In this document: piece after piece, positions 6,958 through 15,760 of the stretch
How positions within the stretch are numbered: position 1 is the first letter of the stretch
Layout of the letters: each line of letters starts with the position of its first letter
Assembly: GCA_025465535.1 (NCBI GenBank)
Contig: JAODMY010000017.1
Coordinates: 1 to 46,897 of the forward strand
Direction of reading: 5' to 3'
Length of the DNA: 46,897 nucleotides
From: Glaciihabitans sp.
Lineage (GTDB): Bacteria; Actinomycetota; Actinomycetes; Actinomycetales; Microbacteriaceae
Notes under the pieces: model-generated
What the model saw: the letters and a program-made list of their open reading frames with translations, nothing else
What the model was told of the DNA's origin: nothing
Database searches by the model: none
Made by a program: the position numbers and the translations under genes

Positions 6958-7848
6958 TCAGGGGGTCGGGCGCCCGCCGACGACCTCGACCGCGGTTGCC
7001 GCCAGACGCGATCCGGCCTCTGCTGCGGCGCGACGATCGCCGGACTCGATCCATTCCCGCAGGAAACCGGCGCAGAATGCATCGCCGGCGCCCGTCGGGT
7101 CGACCATGGTCGTGGGCACGACGCCGACCGAGACGGCTTCGCCGCCGCCCGCCACGATCGTGCCGGCCGCACCGAGGGTGAGCACGACGGTGGGAAACCT
7201 GGCCGAAAGCGCAACGGCGACCTCGAGTGGATCAACCAGGCCGGTCAGTGCCCTGCCCTCCTCGAGATTCGGGAACAGGATGGATGCCCCAGCAATGGCG
7301 TCGAGGAACCGGGCCGCACCGAAGTCCGCGAGGAAGCCGGCCGAGCCAGCATCCACCGAGACCTGAACGCCGAGCGCCTTCGCCCTCTTGATGAGACGCC
7401 GGAATCCCACGGTGTCGTCGCGACCGAACAGGCTGTAGCCGGTGAAGTGAACGACGCTTGCTCCGCTCAGGACGGCGTCGGACACCGCATCCGGATCGAG
7501 CGCGGCGTTCGCCCCTCGCTCCGTCAGCATGGTGCGGCTGTTCCCGTCGATGAGGATCACGATGGTGCCGGTCGGGAGTACGTGGTCGGCCGCGAGCATC
7601 GGTCTGACACCCGCATCGCGCAGGATTTTGCTGTGGCGCTCCAGATCCATGACTCCGACCCGGCCAACGAAATCGACCGCGCCGCCGACGTGTGCGAACC
7701 AGCTCGCGGTGTTGGCCGCTGACCCGCCCGCGCGACGCTCGATACTCGAAGGCGTGTCGGTATCCTGGCGGATCGGGCCGGACGGCGTCGCGATGACGTC
7801 ATCGATCACGTCGCCGAAGACGACAATCCTGCCCGCCTCGTCAGCCAT
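6958..7848 (-). CDS. psuK: Pseudouridine kinase (PfkB family)
   Basis: This 296-residue PfkB/ribokinase-fold enzyme is assigned as pseudouridine kinase from its tight coupling to psuG. It would phosphorylate pseudouridine to pseudouridine 5'-phosphate, which PsuG then splits. Visible motifs are RRAGGSAANTA (38-48), the substrate-lid region of the family, and the C-terminal DPTGAGDAF (250-258), where Asp256 is the catalytic base. The frame is open upstream, but ATG 7848 is preferred because it aligns with the family N-terminus (RIVVFGDVIDDV) and overlaps the end of psuG by 8 bp (ATGGCTGA), a layout for translational coupling. By sequence alone another nucleoside or sugar specificity remains possible. 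Confidence 0.85.
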   Translation of the reverse strand: MADEAGRIVVFGDVIDDVIATPSGPIRQDTDTPSSIERRAGGSAANTASWFAHVGGAVDFVGRVGVMDLERHSKILRDAGVRPMLAADHVLPTGTIVILIDGNSRTMLTERGANAALDPDAVSDAVLSGASVVHFTGYSLFGRDDTVGFRRLIKRAKALGVQVSVDAGSAGFLADFGAARFLDAIAGASILFPNLEEGRALTGLVDPLEVAVALSARFPTVVLTLGAAGTIVAGGGEAVSVGVVPTTMVDPTGAGDAFCAGFLREWIESGDRRAAAEAGSRLAATAVEVVGGRPTP

Positions 7849-8773
7849 GCAGAGGAGCCACCTCCCGCAATTGGGCCCACTCGATGGCGATTTGTGCGGC
7901 GACTCGAACGTTGTTGCGCGCGAGGTCGAGGTTGACCTCGAGGCTTCGCCCACCGGACGCCTCGACGATGTAGCTGAGCAGGAATGGCGTGACGGCCTTG
8001 CCGCGAACACCGGCCTTCGCCGCCGCATCCAGAGCCTCGGCCAGCACGCGATCGTGCTCGACCGGATCCCACTGCTGCTCGAGCGGAATCGGGTTGGCCA
8101 CCACGATGCCCTGCCCGTGCCCGAGTTGATCCTGCGCTCGCATGATGGCTGCGACCTCCGCGGCAGAGTCGACCGACCAGTCGAGCGTGTGCGCCGACTC
8201 CCGTAGCCAGAAGCTTGGAAAAATCCTGGTACCGAATCCGATGACCGGCACGCTCAGCGTCTCGAGCCGTTCGAGCGTCGCTGCGATGTCGAGCACCGAC
8301 TTCACCCCGGCGCTGACCACGGCGATCGGCGTGACGCCAAGGGTCGAGAGATCCGCCGATTCGTCGAAGGTGTCCGAAGCGCCGCGGTGTACGCCACCCA
8401 GGCCGCCGGTGGCGAACACGCGGATGCCGGCAAGCGCGGCAAGGTGCGCCGTCGCGGCAACCGTCGTCGCTCCGCTTGCTCCCCGTGCACTCAGGATCGG
8501 CAGGTCGCGGACGCTCGCCTTGGCGAGATCCTCCTCGGCGATGCGACGAACGCCGGCGGCATCCAATCCGATCTGGGGGACCCCGTCCAGCACCGCGATG
8601 GTCGCCGGCGTGACCCCCGCATCGGTCAGGATCTGCTCGAATTCGACCGCGGCGGCGAAATTGCGCGGGCGGGGCAGACCGTGGCTGATGATCGTGGACT
8701 CGAGGGCGACGATCGGGCGGTTTTCGGCGAGCGCGGTGGCGACTGCCGACGAGAGCTGGAATGGGGTACTCAT
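7841..8773 (-). CDS. psuG: Pseudouridine-5'-phosphate glycosidase
   Basis: This 310-residue enzyme cleaves the C-C glycosidic bond of pseudouridine 5'-phosphate to uracil and ribose 5-phosphate, in the salvage of modified RNA nucleosides. Family hallmarks are 'VALESTIISHGLPRP' near the N-terminus (Glu25), 'LAKASVRDLP' (Lys85, the position of the Schiff-base lysine), 'FATGGLGGVHRGA', 'DESADLSTL', 'VVSAGVKSVLD' (Lys158), 'GFGTRIFPSF' and 'VANPIP'. Length is standard. It is the first gene of a psuG-psuK operon, overlapping psuK by 8 bp. The uracil released could feed the upp gene product encoded 7 kb away in the window. Confidence 0.93.
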   Translation of the reverse strand: MSTPFQLSSAVATALAENRPIVALESTIISHGLPRPRNFAAAVEFEQILTDAGVTPATIAVLDGVPQIGLDAAGVRRIAEEDLAKASVRDLPILSARGASGATTVAATAHLAALAGIRVFATGGLGGVHRGASDTFDESADLSTLGVTPIAVVSAGVKSVLDIAATLERLETLSVPVIGFGTRIFPSFWLRESAHTLDWSVDSAAEVAAIMRAQDQLGHGQGIVVANPIPLEQQWDPVEHDRVLAEALDAAAKAGVRGKAVTPFLLSYIVEASGGRSLEVNLDLARNNVRVAAQIAIEWAQLREVAPLHG

Positions 8774-8878
8774 ACTTCGCCTAACCTATCGGCAGCAACC
8801 TTCGCCGATGTCTCGCGACTCGGCCGAAGGATGGTACCGGCACTCAGACGACGCCGATTTCAAATGCCGCCGCCCGTT

Positions 8879-9349
8879 TCACTTCCCATTCGGATTGCCG
8901 GCGAGGGCCGCGGCGGCGGTACCACCCGCGAGGGTGGATCGTTGCAGGAAGTCCGCAATGAGTTCGAGTTGGTCCTCGGAGTAGTTCGCGAGCACGTCAT
9001 CCATCGAGCCATCCATGCCGGAATAGAGCTCGAAGAGTTCACCGACCCGATCGGGACGGGCGCTGACGAGCACCGCCCTGCGATCGGTGGCGGCGCGATC
9101 GCGGGAGACCCATCCGTTGGATTCGAGCCGATCGAGGATGCCCGTCATGGTCGCCGGATGAAGCCCCGCACGCTGCGCGATCGCACTCGGAGTCAGCGGG
9201 CCGTGTTGGGCGATCAGGTCAAGGCAGTCGAGGTCGACATCTTTGAGCCGCACCTTCGCGCTGACCTGGTGATTGAGTAGCGCGATTTGATTGCTGAGGT
9301 CACGGAGCGCGCGCTTGATGCCTGTGGACAGCCGTCGACGTTCACGCAT
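8879..9349 (-). CDS. MarR-family transcriptional regulator
   Basis: A 156-residue MarR protein. The winged helix is visible as 'VDLDCLDLIAQHGPLTPSAIAQRAGLHPATMTGILDRLESNGWVSR' followed by the wing 'DRAATDRRAVLVS'. ATG 9349 has GAGG 6 bp upstream. It is divergent from an NAD(P)-binding reductase gene (start 9436), and the 86 bp between them carries an inverted repeat system at 9373-9411. It is therefore likely to repress itself and the reductase/aldo-keto reductase genes and to be relieved by a reactive electrophile or similar ligand. That regulatory role is inferred from layout. Confidence 0.88.
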   Translation of the reverse strand: MRERRRLSTGIKRALRDLSNQIALLNHQVSAKVRLKDVDLDCLDLIAQHGPLTPSAIAQRAGLHPATMTGILDRLESNGWVSRDRAATDRRAVLVSARPDRVGELFELYSGMDGSMDDVLANYSEDQLELIADFLQRSTLAGGTAAAALAGNPNGK

Positions 9350-9372
9350 TTCAGCCTCGCCTAGTCAATGCT

Positions 9373-9411
9373 CTCGTTAATACGAGTTTCATATGGTATG
9401 TTCCTCGTATT
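9373..9411. promoter_or_regulatory. Operator region between divergent MarR and reductase genes
   Basis: CTCGT-TAAT-ACGAG (9373-9386) is an inverted repeat with 5-bp arms. Its right part AATACGAG (9379-9386) is also mirrored exactly by CTCGTATT at 9404-9411, 17 bp away. Three copies of the same half-site in the short divergent region suit binding of one or two MarR dimers. Confidence 0.5.
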
Positions 9412-9435
9412 CTACGGTTTTCAACGAGGTGTGAA

Positions 9436-10143
9436 ATGAATATTGTCATATTCGGTGCGAACGGGCCCACGGGGCGCCTGCTCACGGCGGCTGCCCTTGG
9501 CAGAGGCCACGTGGTCACTGCCGTCACGCGTCATCCGGGCGAGTTTCCGATCCGCGATCCGCGACTCACCGTCGCCGCGGGCGACGTCATGGATGCGCCG
9601 TCGATCGACGCCGCCATCGCCGGGAAGGATGCCGTGCTGTCGACCCTCGGCGTTCCCTACGGTCGCAAGCCGATCTCGCTGTACTCGGTGGGGGTCGGCA
9701 ACATCGTCGACGCGATGCATCGGCACGGCGTGAACCGCCTGGTCTGCGTGAGCTCGAGCGCGACGGATCCGCGCGAGCGATTCCGGGATACCGGCGGCGG
9801 CTTCTTCTTCGAAAAGATCCTGAAGCCCGCGCTCACTCTCACCCTCGGCCGACAGCTCTACGCCGACATGTTGCGGATGGAAACGCGGTTGCGAGCGAGC
9901 GACCTCGACTGGACGGTCGTTCGGCCCTCCGGCCTGTTCGCGACTGCGCAGGTCACGGACTACCGAGTGGCCGAAGACTTCATCGCGGGTCGATTCACGT
10001 CGCGGGCGGACCTGGCCGACTGCATCCTGAGGCAGCTCGACGATTCGCTCTTTGTGCGGAAGGTCATCGCGGTCGCCACGTTCGCGTCGCAGCCGACCGT
10101 TCTGCAACTCATTCGCCAGGAGGCACTGCAGCCAAGCAAATAG
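9436..10143 (+). CDS. NAD(P)-binding NmrA/SDR-like reductase
   Basis: A 235-residue Rossmann-fold protein of the atypical short-chain dehydrogenase group. The glycine motif GANGPTG (7-13) binds NAD(P). 'VTRHPGEFPIRDPRLTVAAGDVMDAPSIDAAIAGKDAVLSTLG' is the typical second half-motif, with DVMD as adenine-contacting strand. 'RLVCVSSSAT' and 'WTVVRPSGLF' are conserved in NmrA-like and flavin-reductase-like members. The classical Tyr-x3-Lys catalytic pair is not evident, as in other proteins of this group, so it may sense or bind cofactor rather than reduce a fixed substrate. It is divergent from the MarR gene and 58 bp ahead of an aldo/keto reductase. Confidence 0.8.
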   Translation: MNIVIFGANGPTGRLLTAAALGRGHVVTAVTRHPGEFPIRDPRLTVAAGDVMDAPSIDAAIAGKDAVLSTLGVPYGRKPISLYSVGVGNIVDAMHRHGVNRLVCVSSSATDPRERFRDTGGGFFFEKILKPALTLTLGRQLYADMLRMETRLRASDLDWTVVRPSGLFATAQVTDYRVAEDFIAGRFTSRADLADCILRQLDDSLFVRKVIAVATFASQPTVLQLIRQEALQPSK

Positions 10144-10201
10144 TGCGAGCCGTTGTCTTTTATCTCTACGGGAATATCGCTCATTCCTATAGGATTTGAC
10201 C

Positions 10202-11257
10202 ATGGAATATCGTCATCTCGGAAAGACCGGCCTTCGCGTTTCGACCGTCAGCCTGGGCACCATGGGCTTCGCGGGAACCGGATGGGCCAGCCCCGTCGGC
10301 CACATCGATGTGGATGGCGCCAAGCGCCAGATCGCAGTCGCGAAGGATGCCGGCATCAACCTCATCGACACGGCGGATGTCTACTCGGACGGCGCCTCTG
10401 AGGAGATCCTCGGCAAGGCGCTCGGCAACAAGCGCGACGAAATGCTCATCGCCACCAAGGTGCGCGGAGGAATGGGCGAAGGCCCGAACGACGGTGGACT
10501 CTCCCGTCAACACATCATCCGTGGAGCTGAGGACAGCCTGCGCCGCCTCGGCACCGACTACATCGACCTGTACCAGCTGCACGGCTGGGACGGATCGACC
10601 CCGCTCGAGGAGACGCTGGCCGCACTCGACGACCTGGTCCGCTCGGGCAAGGTCCGCTACATCGGCGCATCCAACTTCTCCGGCTGGCACCTGATGAAGG
10701 CGCTCTGGGCTTCGGATAAGAACGCGTTCGAGCGATTCGCCAGCCAGCAGATCTATTACTCCCTGCAGTCCCGCGACGCCGAGAATGAACTCGTGCCGAT
10801 TTCGCTCGACCAGGGCGTTGGCATCCTCGTCTGGAGCCCGCTCGCCGGCGGGCTGCTCACCGGTAAGTACCGCCGTGGGGTCGACGCTCCAGAGGGCACG
10901 CGTCGTTTCGAGGGTTGGACCGAACCGCCCATCTACGACGAGGACCGCCTCTACAACACGGTCGAGGAACTGGTCGCGATCGCCAAAGACCACGACGCGT
11001 CACCGACCCAGATCGGCCTCGCCTACACACTGGCGAAGCCGGGAGTCACCTCCGTCATCGTGGGTGCGCGCACCGAGGAGCAGCTCAGCGACAGCCTGAA
11101 GTCGGCCGACCTTAAGCTGAGCGACGCCGAGATCAAACGACTCGATGACGCGAGCGCGACGCCGCTGCAGTATCCGTACTGGCACCAGGCGAACACCTCG
11201 GACGGTCGTGCCAGCACGGCAGACCTGAGCCTGATCGGCCGTCACGTGCGGAATTAG
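10202..11257 (+). CDS. Aldo/keto reductase
   Basis: This 351-residue NADPH-dependent oxidoreductase has a TIM-barrel fold. The catalytic tetrad is complete: Asp57 and Tyr61 in 'LIDTADVYSDG', Lys86 in 'IATKVRG' and His127 in 'YQLHGWDG'. 'GVTSVIVGARTEEQLSDSLKS' near the C-terminus is the cofactor phosphate-binding part. The insert 'GEGPNDGGLSRQHI' resembles the YajO/YhdN-type group that handles small aldehydes and ketones. ATG 10202 (AGGA 8 bp upstream) is preferred over an in-frame TTG two codons earlier. Its place after the reductase gene and the MarR operator suggests a shared detoxification role. Confidence 0.9.
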   Translation: MEYRHLGKTGLRVSTVSLGTMGFAGTGWASPVGHIDVDGAKRQIAVAKDAGINLIDTADVYSDGASEEILGKALGNKRDEMLIATKVRGGMGEGPNDGGLSRQHIIRGAEDSLRRLGTDYIDLYQLHGWDGSTPLEETLAALDDLVRSGKVRYIGASNFSGWHLMKALWASDKNAFERFASQQIYYSLQSRDAENELVPISLDQGVGILVWSPLAGGLLTGKYRRGVDAPEGTRRFEGWTEPPIYDEDRLYNTVEELVAIAKDHDASPTQIGLAYTLAKPGVTSVIVGARTEEQLSDSLKSADLKLSDAEIKRLDDASATPLQYPYWHQANTSDGRASTADLSLIGRHVRN

Positions 11258-11356
11258 CCAGAGGACTCGCCAACCGAATCTCTCCTCGTTGCGCTCTGGC
11301 GCGCCGACCCAACCCGGGCAAGAATGAAAGTCCAGCCCGGTGACAAGGAGAACTCA

Positions 11357-11782
11357 ATGACGATTCGACTCAACCCGTACCTCGGTTTTCGCAACAACGC
11401 CCGCGAGGCGATCGAGTTTTATCATTCCGTGTTCGGCGGTGACCTGACGGTGAGTTCCTTTGCCGACTTTCACGCAAGCACCGACCCGGCAGAGGACAAC
11501 CTCGTGATGCACTCGCAGCTGACAACCAACAACGGCCTGACCCTCATGGCTTCGGACACGCCATCGAGCATGAGCTACAACCCGGGCGACAACATCAGCG
11601 TCTCGTTGAGTGGCGAGGTCGAAGACGATGCCACTCTCAGGGGGTACTGGCAGAAGCTCAGCGAAGGCGGCACCGTGACCGCGCCTCTCGAGAAGGCTGC
11701 GTGGGGCGACTGGTTCGGAATGTGTGTCGATCGGTTCGGGATCACCTGGCTTGTCAACATCGCGGGCACGCCCGCTACTTAA
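11357..11782 (+). CDS. VOC-family protein (PhnB/glyoxalase-like)
   Basis: This 141-residue protein belongs to the vicinal oxygen chelate superfamily, PhnB-like branch. The N-terminus 'LNPYLGFRNNAREAIEFYHSVFGGDL' and the C-terminal 'AAWGDWFGMCVDRFGITWLVNI' are typical of the group. PhnB-like proteins often lack a full metal site, and their substrates are mostly unknown. ATG 11357 has a strong AAGGAG 7 bp upstream. It ends convergently with the DNA glycosylase gene, overlapping it by 8 bp. Confidence 0.85.
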   Translation: MTIRLNPYLGFRNNAREAIEFYHSVFGGDLTVSSFADFHASTDPAEDNLVMHSQLTTNNGLTLMASDTPSSMSYNPGDNISVSLSGEVEDDATLRGYWQKLSEGGTVTAPLEKAAWGDWFGMCVDRFGITWLVNIAGTPAT

Positions 11783-12635
11783 GCAGTCGCGACAACACCC
11801 GATCTGCCAGTGGCTTTCCGCCCGTCTGGCAGGTCGGGCAGTACTGCAGTGTCGAGTCGGCGAAGATCACCTGCCGAACGGTGTCGCCGCACACCGGGCA
11901 CGGCTCACCCGTGCGCCCGTGCACGCGAAGTCCGAGCTTCTTCTCTTTCTTGAGCTCCGAGGCCGCGAGCCCGTCGGCTCTGGCGATTGCTCCGCGCAGG
12001 GTGGACTGGATGGCGTCGTACAGCACCGCAACATCGTCGGGTGGCATGCTCGCGGGCTTGAACGGCGACATCCGCGCCACGTGCAGGATCTCATCGGAGT
12101 ACGCGTTGCCGATGCCCGCGATGATCGACTGGTTGCGCAGCACGCCCTTGACCTGCGAGCGGCCGGCGGCTTTCAAGATGTCGGCGAAGACGTCGAGTGT
12201 GAAGGACTCGTCGAGAGGATCTGGCCCGAGTCGCGCGACACCCGGCACCTCCCGCGGGTCGGCGACGAGGTAGAGAGCGAGGCTCTTCTTGGTGCCGGCC
12301 TCGGTGACGTCGAGGCCCGATCCGTCGTCCAAAACGAGTCGCGCGGCGACGGCGCTCTTGCCGAGGCCCGACGGCGGTGGCGGCGGCCCCTCGCGCCAGC
12401 GGATCCAGCCCGCCCTGGCCAGATGCATGACCAGATGATTGTCGCCGATGCTCAGATCGAGGAACTTACCGTAACGCGCGACGCCGCGAACGACGTCACA
12501 GGAGAGTGCCGTCGGCGAGATCTGGAACGTCTTCAGCACAGCGAACGAAAGCACGTCGAGCCGATCGACCGTGCGCCCGGTCAGCCGGGAACCGAGATCG
12601 GTCACGAGCGCGTGCACTTCGGGGAGTTCTGGCAC
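11775..12635 (-). CDS. Fpg/Nei-family DNA glycosylase
   Basis: A 286-residue base-excision-repair glycosylase/AP lyase. The N-terminal MPELPEV provides the catalytic Pro2 and Glu3 once Met is removed, and Lys57 in 'GVARYGKFLDL' is at the Fpg phosphate-contacting position. The helix-two-turn-helix is 'GVLRNQSIIAGIGNAYSDEIL'. The C-terminal zinc finger has Cys246, 249, 266 and 269 (CPVC...CPTC). It could act on 8-oxoguanine/formamidopyrimidine (Fpg) or oxidised pyrimidines (Nei); the sequence alone does not settle this for actinobacterial paralogs. It lies 16 bp after the Gfo/Idh gene on the same strand and may be read from the end of the sugar operon. Confidence 0.9.
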   Translation of the reverse strand: MPELPEVHALVTDLGSRLTGRTVDRLDVLSFAVLKTFQISPTALSCDVVRGVARYGKFLDLSIGDNHLVMHLARAGWIRWREGPPPPPSGLGKSAVAARLVLDDGSGLDVTEAGTKKSLALYLVADPREVPGVARLGPDPLDESFTLDVFADILKAAGRSQVKGVLRNQSIIAGIGNAYSDEILHVARMSPFKPASMPPDDVAVLYDAIQSTLRGAIARADGLAASELKKEKKLGLRVHGRTGEPCPVCGDTVRQVIFADSTLQYCPTCQTGGKPLADRVLSRLLK

Positions 12636-12651
12636 TCGTCAAGTGTGCACC

Positions 12652-13776
12652 TCAGTGAGCTCGACTGTCGTAGACAGAAACCGAATTCATCCAGGGCCGC
12701 TCTCGCGATGATGCCGCGCGACCGGAGGCTGCGGCCTCGGCGATGAGGAGACTCAGGTATTGATCCTCACTCGCGTCCGCCAGACCGTAGAAGGCTTCGC
12801 CGCTCCTGGTGTATTTGGCCATGCGGAGCAGGACCTGGGCGATCGCCAGCTCGTCGTCGGAGAGCCGGGCTGGGAAGAGCTCATTCCTGTAGACGATCTC
12901 CGTCCCCGCGAAGATCGCGTTCAGCGAGTGCCCGCGAAGATCGCCGTCCTGCCCGGCATCGTCACGAACAATCTGAGTTCGCACGAGCTCGCCACCGTCG
13001 TCGAGATAGCGCACCTGATCGCCGGCAATCTCCCCGCGTTCACCCCACACATCCAAGCGCCGGGAGCGCAGCGGCGAGAAATACTGCTCATTGCTGAAGA
13101 CGTAGGTCGCGACCTGGTCGGATTCGAGAAAGCGCAGGACCGCGGTCACTCTCGGCGACGGCATCACTTCGTGATCATTCGTCCAGCCGTCGCGATCTAC
13201 GGTTGCGACCACGCGATCGGTGAACGACGACGCTGACACCTCAACCGCCGTGAATCCAAGACCAAGGATGCCCCTCGTCAGACTCATCGCGTGATACTCG
13301 TGAGCGACCGACACGTGAGCATTCGTGATCGGGCCGAGCACCCCGGAACCCGCGACAGCCATCCGAGCCGCGTGCATGGGCTGGAACCGGTACTGCTCAG
13401 CGACCTGCAGTCGCAGGTCGGGGGTCCGTGCCGCCAGGTCGTGCATCTCCACGAGGCCATCGAAGGTTCTCGCCGCCGGCGTCTCGAGGAGGACGGGAAT
13501 TCCGCGTTCACCCAATTTCCTGACCCACGGTTCGACTGCCGCCGCCGGGACAGCGAGCAAAACAAATTCGACGTCCAGGCCCTCGAAGAAGTCGGCCTCG
13601 GATGTGTGCACGGGCACCTTCCAGGCCGCGCCGAACTGTGCGGCCGTCTGTGCCGATCGTGCGAAGCCGCGCACGCACTGAAACAGATCGGGCAGCTGGG
13701 TGGCCGCGTGCAGGTAGAAGGAGGCGCGCCATCCCGTACCAACGATCGCAAATCTTGCCGGTTGAGTCACAGTCAA
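12652..13776 (-). CDS. Gfo/Idh/MocA-family oxidoreductase
   Basis: This 374-residue NAD(P)-dependent dehydrogenase probably acts on a sugar or derivative taken up by the adjacent importer. 'RFAIVGTGWRASFYLHAA' is the N-terminal Rossmann glycine motif, followed by 'FEGLDVEFVLLAVPAAAVEPWVRKLGERGIPVLLETPAA', the standard second half with the ETP variant of the usual EKP. In many members that Lys helps catalysis, so its replacement by Thr (LLETP) is notable. The start is given as a TTG; a GTG two codons further in is equally possible. It lies 34 bp after the second permease gene, as the last sugar gene of the operon. Confidence 0.85.
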   Translation of the reverse strand: MTVTQPARFAIVGTGWRASFYLHAATQLPDLFQCVRGFARSAQTAAQFGAAWKVPVHTSEADFFEGLDVEFVLLAVPAAAVEPWVRKLGERGIPVLLETPAARTFDGLVEMHDLAARTPDLRLQVAEQYRFQPMHAARMAVAGSGVLGPITNAHVSVAHEYHAMSLTRGILGLGFTAVEVSASSFTDRVVATVDRDGWTNDHEVMPSPRVTAVLRFLESDQVATYVFSNEQYFSPLRSRRLDVWGERGEIAGDQVRYLDDGGELVRTQIVRDDAGQDGDLRGHSLNAIFAGTEIVYRNELFPARLSDDELAIAQVLLRMAKYTRSGEAFYGLADASEDQYLSLLIAEAAASGRAASSRERPWMNSVSVYDSRAH

Positions 13777-13810
13777 AATACTCTTACGCTCCCTTGTCCA
13801 GCCAAGACGA

Positions 13811-14737
13811 TCAGCCCTTCACGCCACCCGTTGCGAGGCCCGTCTGCCAGTAGCGCTGCAGGTACAGGAATGCGATCACCAACGGAATGACGGAGATGAA
13901 CGACCCCGTAATGACGATCGCGAACAATGGCTGCGCACTGCCTCCCGCGCCGGCCGCCTGCTGCTCCTGCGCGAGGCCAACGGTCAGCGGGTACAGGTTG
14001 GAGGTGCTCAGCATGATCAGTGGAAGAAAGTAGTTGTTCCAGGTCGCGACGAGCGCGAACAGGAACACCGTAACGATTCCGGGCGCCATCAGCCGCAGGC
14101 CGACCGAGCGGAAAATGCGGAACTCGCTTGCACCGTCGATCCGAGCGGCTTCGATGAGGCTGTCCGGGATCGCGCTGGCCGCGTAGACCCGCATCAGGTA
14201 CACACCAAACGGACTCACCAATGACGGCAGGATCACCGCCAGCGGAGTGTTCGTGAGGTGCGCGGAGGCGAACAGGAGATAGGTGGGGATCGCCAGCGCC
14301 GTCGTCGGAACCATGATGGCGCCGAGGATGCCGCTGAAGATCGCGGTGCCGCCAGGGAACTTGTACTTCGCAAACGCGTATCCCGCTGCCGCGGCAAGCG
14401 CTGCGGCTCCGACGGCGCTCACCCCCGCGTAAAACACGGTGTTGAGCAGCCACTGCCAGAACACCCCGCCCTGGTAGCTGAACACGTCGGCAATGTTATT
14501 GAACAGGTTGAAATCGTGCGCGAACCAATATCCGAAGGTCGAGAACAGGTCGGTGTTCGACTTCGTGGATGAGATCACGAGCCAGACGAGCGGCAGCAGG
14601 AAATACAGTGCGCACGCGAACATCGCGATGGTCAGGATGTTGCTGCGCTCCTTTCCCGGGCGCAGTCGCCGCCTGTGATTCCTCTCGCGTTCCACGGTCT
14701 GCCCCTGGACGGGGGAAGCGATCTCCGAGGTGGTCAT
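13811..14737 (-). CDS. Carbohydrate ABC transporter permease (MalG type)
   Basis: A 308-residue inner-membrane permease with about six membrane helices. The EAA loop for the ATPase is seen in 'IPDSLIEAARIDGASEFRIFRSVGLRLMAPG'. The N-terminus is basic and cytoplasmic, then 'IAMFACALYFLLPLVWLVISS' forms the first helix, as in MalG-type (CUT1) subunits. ATG 14737 overlaps the stop of the preceding permease gene (ATGA), which indicates translational coupling. The frame is open far upstream, but that part duplicates the other permease gene in another frame and is not coding. Its partner is the MalF-type subunit encoded just before. Confidence 0.9.
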   Translation of the reverse strand: MTTSEIASPVQGQTVERERNHRRRLRPGKERSNILTIAMFACALYFLLPLVWLVISSTKSNTDLFSTFGYWFAHDFNLFNNIADVFSYQGGVFWQWLLNTVFYAGVSAVGAAALAAAAGYAFAKYKFPGGTAIFSGILGAIMVPTTALAIPTYLLFASAHLTNTPLAVILPSLVSPFGVYLMRVYAASAIPDSLIEAARIDGASEFRIFRSVGLRLMAPGIVTVFLFALVATWNNYFLPLIMLSTSNLYPLTVGLAQEQQAAGAGGSAQPLFAIVITGSFISVIPLVIAFLYLQRYWQTGLATGGVKG

Positions 14738-15687
14738 GCCGCACCCTGCTCTCGTTCGCGACGCTGCGCGGTCAACTGGACGATGTAGGAGACGATCATG
14801 ATCACGAGCCCGAGGAGGAACGCGATCGCCGCCGCGTAGTTGATGTTCTGGTTGATGAACGCCAGGTTGTAGGCGTACAGGTTGGGCGAGAAGGCGGTGC
14901 CGATCGCGTTTGGTGCGAGGTTGTAGAGCAGCTGCGGTTCGCTGAACAGTTGGAAGCTGCCGATAATCGAGAAGATCACGGTGAGCAGGATTGCCGGACG
15001 AATGGCCGGGATCTTGACGCTCCAGGCGATTCGCCACTGGCCGGCGCCATCGACCTGCGCCGCATCGTAGAGCTCGGTCGGGATCGACCTGAGCGCCGAA
15101 AACAGGATGATCATGTTGTAACCGACGAACTCCCACGTGACGATATTCATGATCGACCCGAGCACCAGGTTGCTCGAAAGCAGATTCGGCGCCTGTAGCC
15201 CGAGGGCCGAGATCACCTGCGTGATGGGGCCGAAGTTGCTCCCGTAGATATATCCCCACAAGAGTGTGGCCACCACCGCCGGCACCGCGTACGGGACGAA
15301 GATCGCCAGCCTGATGAACTTCGCCGCACGCACCCGCCCACTGTCGAGAGCCAGCGCAAAGAACAGCGCAAAGATCAGCATGATCGGCACCTGGATGACG
15401 AGGAACAGTCCCATCCGGCCGACGCCGCCGAGGAACAGTGGATCCGTGACGGCCTGCACGTAGTTCGAGAGGCCAACGAAGACGGTGCCTCCGACGATCT
15501 GCGTTCTAAAGAAACTGAGAACACCCGAATAGACCAGTGGAACAACGAGCATCGCGAGGAAGACGATGACGAACGGGAGTATCAGCGCATAGGCGGCAAC
15601 CGTTTGATTTCTCCTCGACTCGTTGCGCCTTCGAGGCGGATGACCGCTGGCCGCTGCTGCGGTTTTCGATGCGACGGCAGAACTCAT
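14734..15687 (-). CDS. Carbohydrate ABC transporter permease (MalF type)
   Basis: A 317-residue permease with about six membrane helices. 'TVAAYALILPFVIVFLAMLVVPLVYSGVLSFF' is the first helix, and 'IPTELYDAAQVDGAGQWRIAWSVKIPAIRP' is the EAA loop that contacts the ATP-binding subunit. ATG 15687 is chosen because GGGAG lies 8 bp upstream; upstream in-frame codons lack a site. It belongs to the CUT1 oligosaccharide importers and would form a heterodimer with the next permease. No ATPase gene is present in the locus, so it probably uses a shared MsmK/UgpC-type ATPase encoded elsewhere. Confidence 0.9.
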   Translation of the reverse strand: MSSAVASKTAAAASGHPPRRRNESRRNQTVAAYALILPFVIVFLAMLVVPLVYSGVLSFFRTQIVGGTVFVGLSNYVQAVTDPLFLGGVGRMGLFLVIQVPIMLIFALFFALALDSGRVRAAKFIRLAIFVPYAVPAVVATLLWGYIYGSNFGPITQVISALGLQAPNLLSSNLVLGSIMNIVTWEFVGYNMIILFSALRSIPTELYDAAQVDGAGQWRIAWSVKIPAIRPAILLTVIFSIIGSFQLFSEPQLLYNLAPNAIGTAFSPNLYAYNLAFINQNINYAAAIAFLLGLVIMIVSYIVQLTAQRREREQGAA

Positions 15688-15760
15688 GACAAACTCCCTT
15701 GTTCGAATGAGGTGAGGTGGGCGGCCAGACATCCTCCGACCGCCCACCCGATGCACCTGG

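Noticed and set aside
14738-15259. Upstream extension of the second permease frame
   Set aside because: It overlaps the other permease gene in a different frame. The ATGA overlap at 14734-14737 explains the true start.
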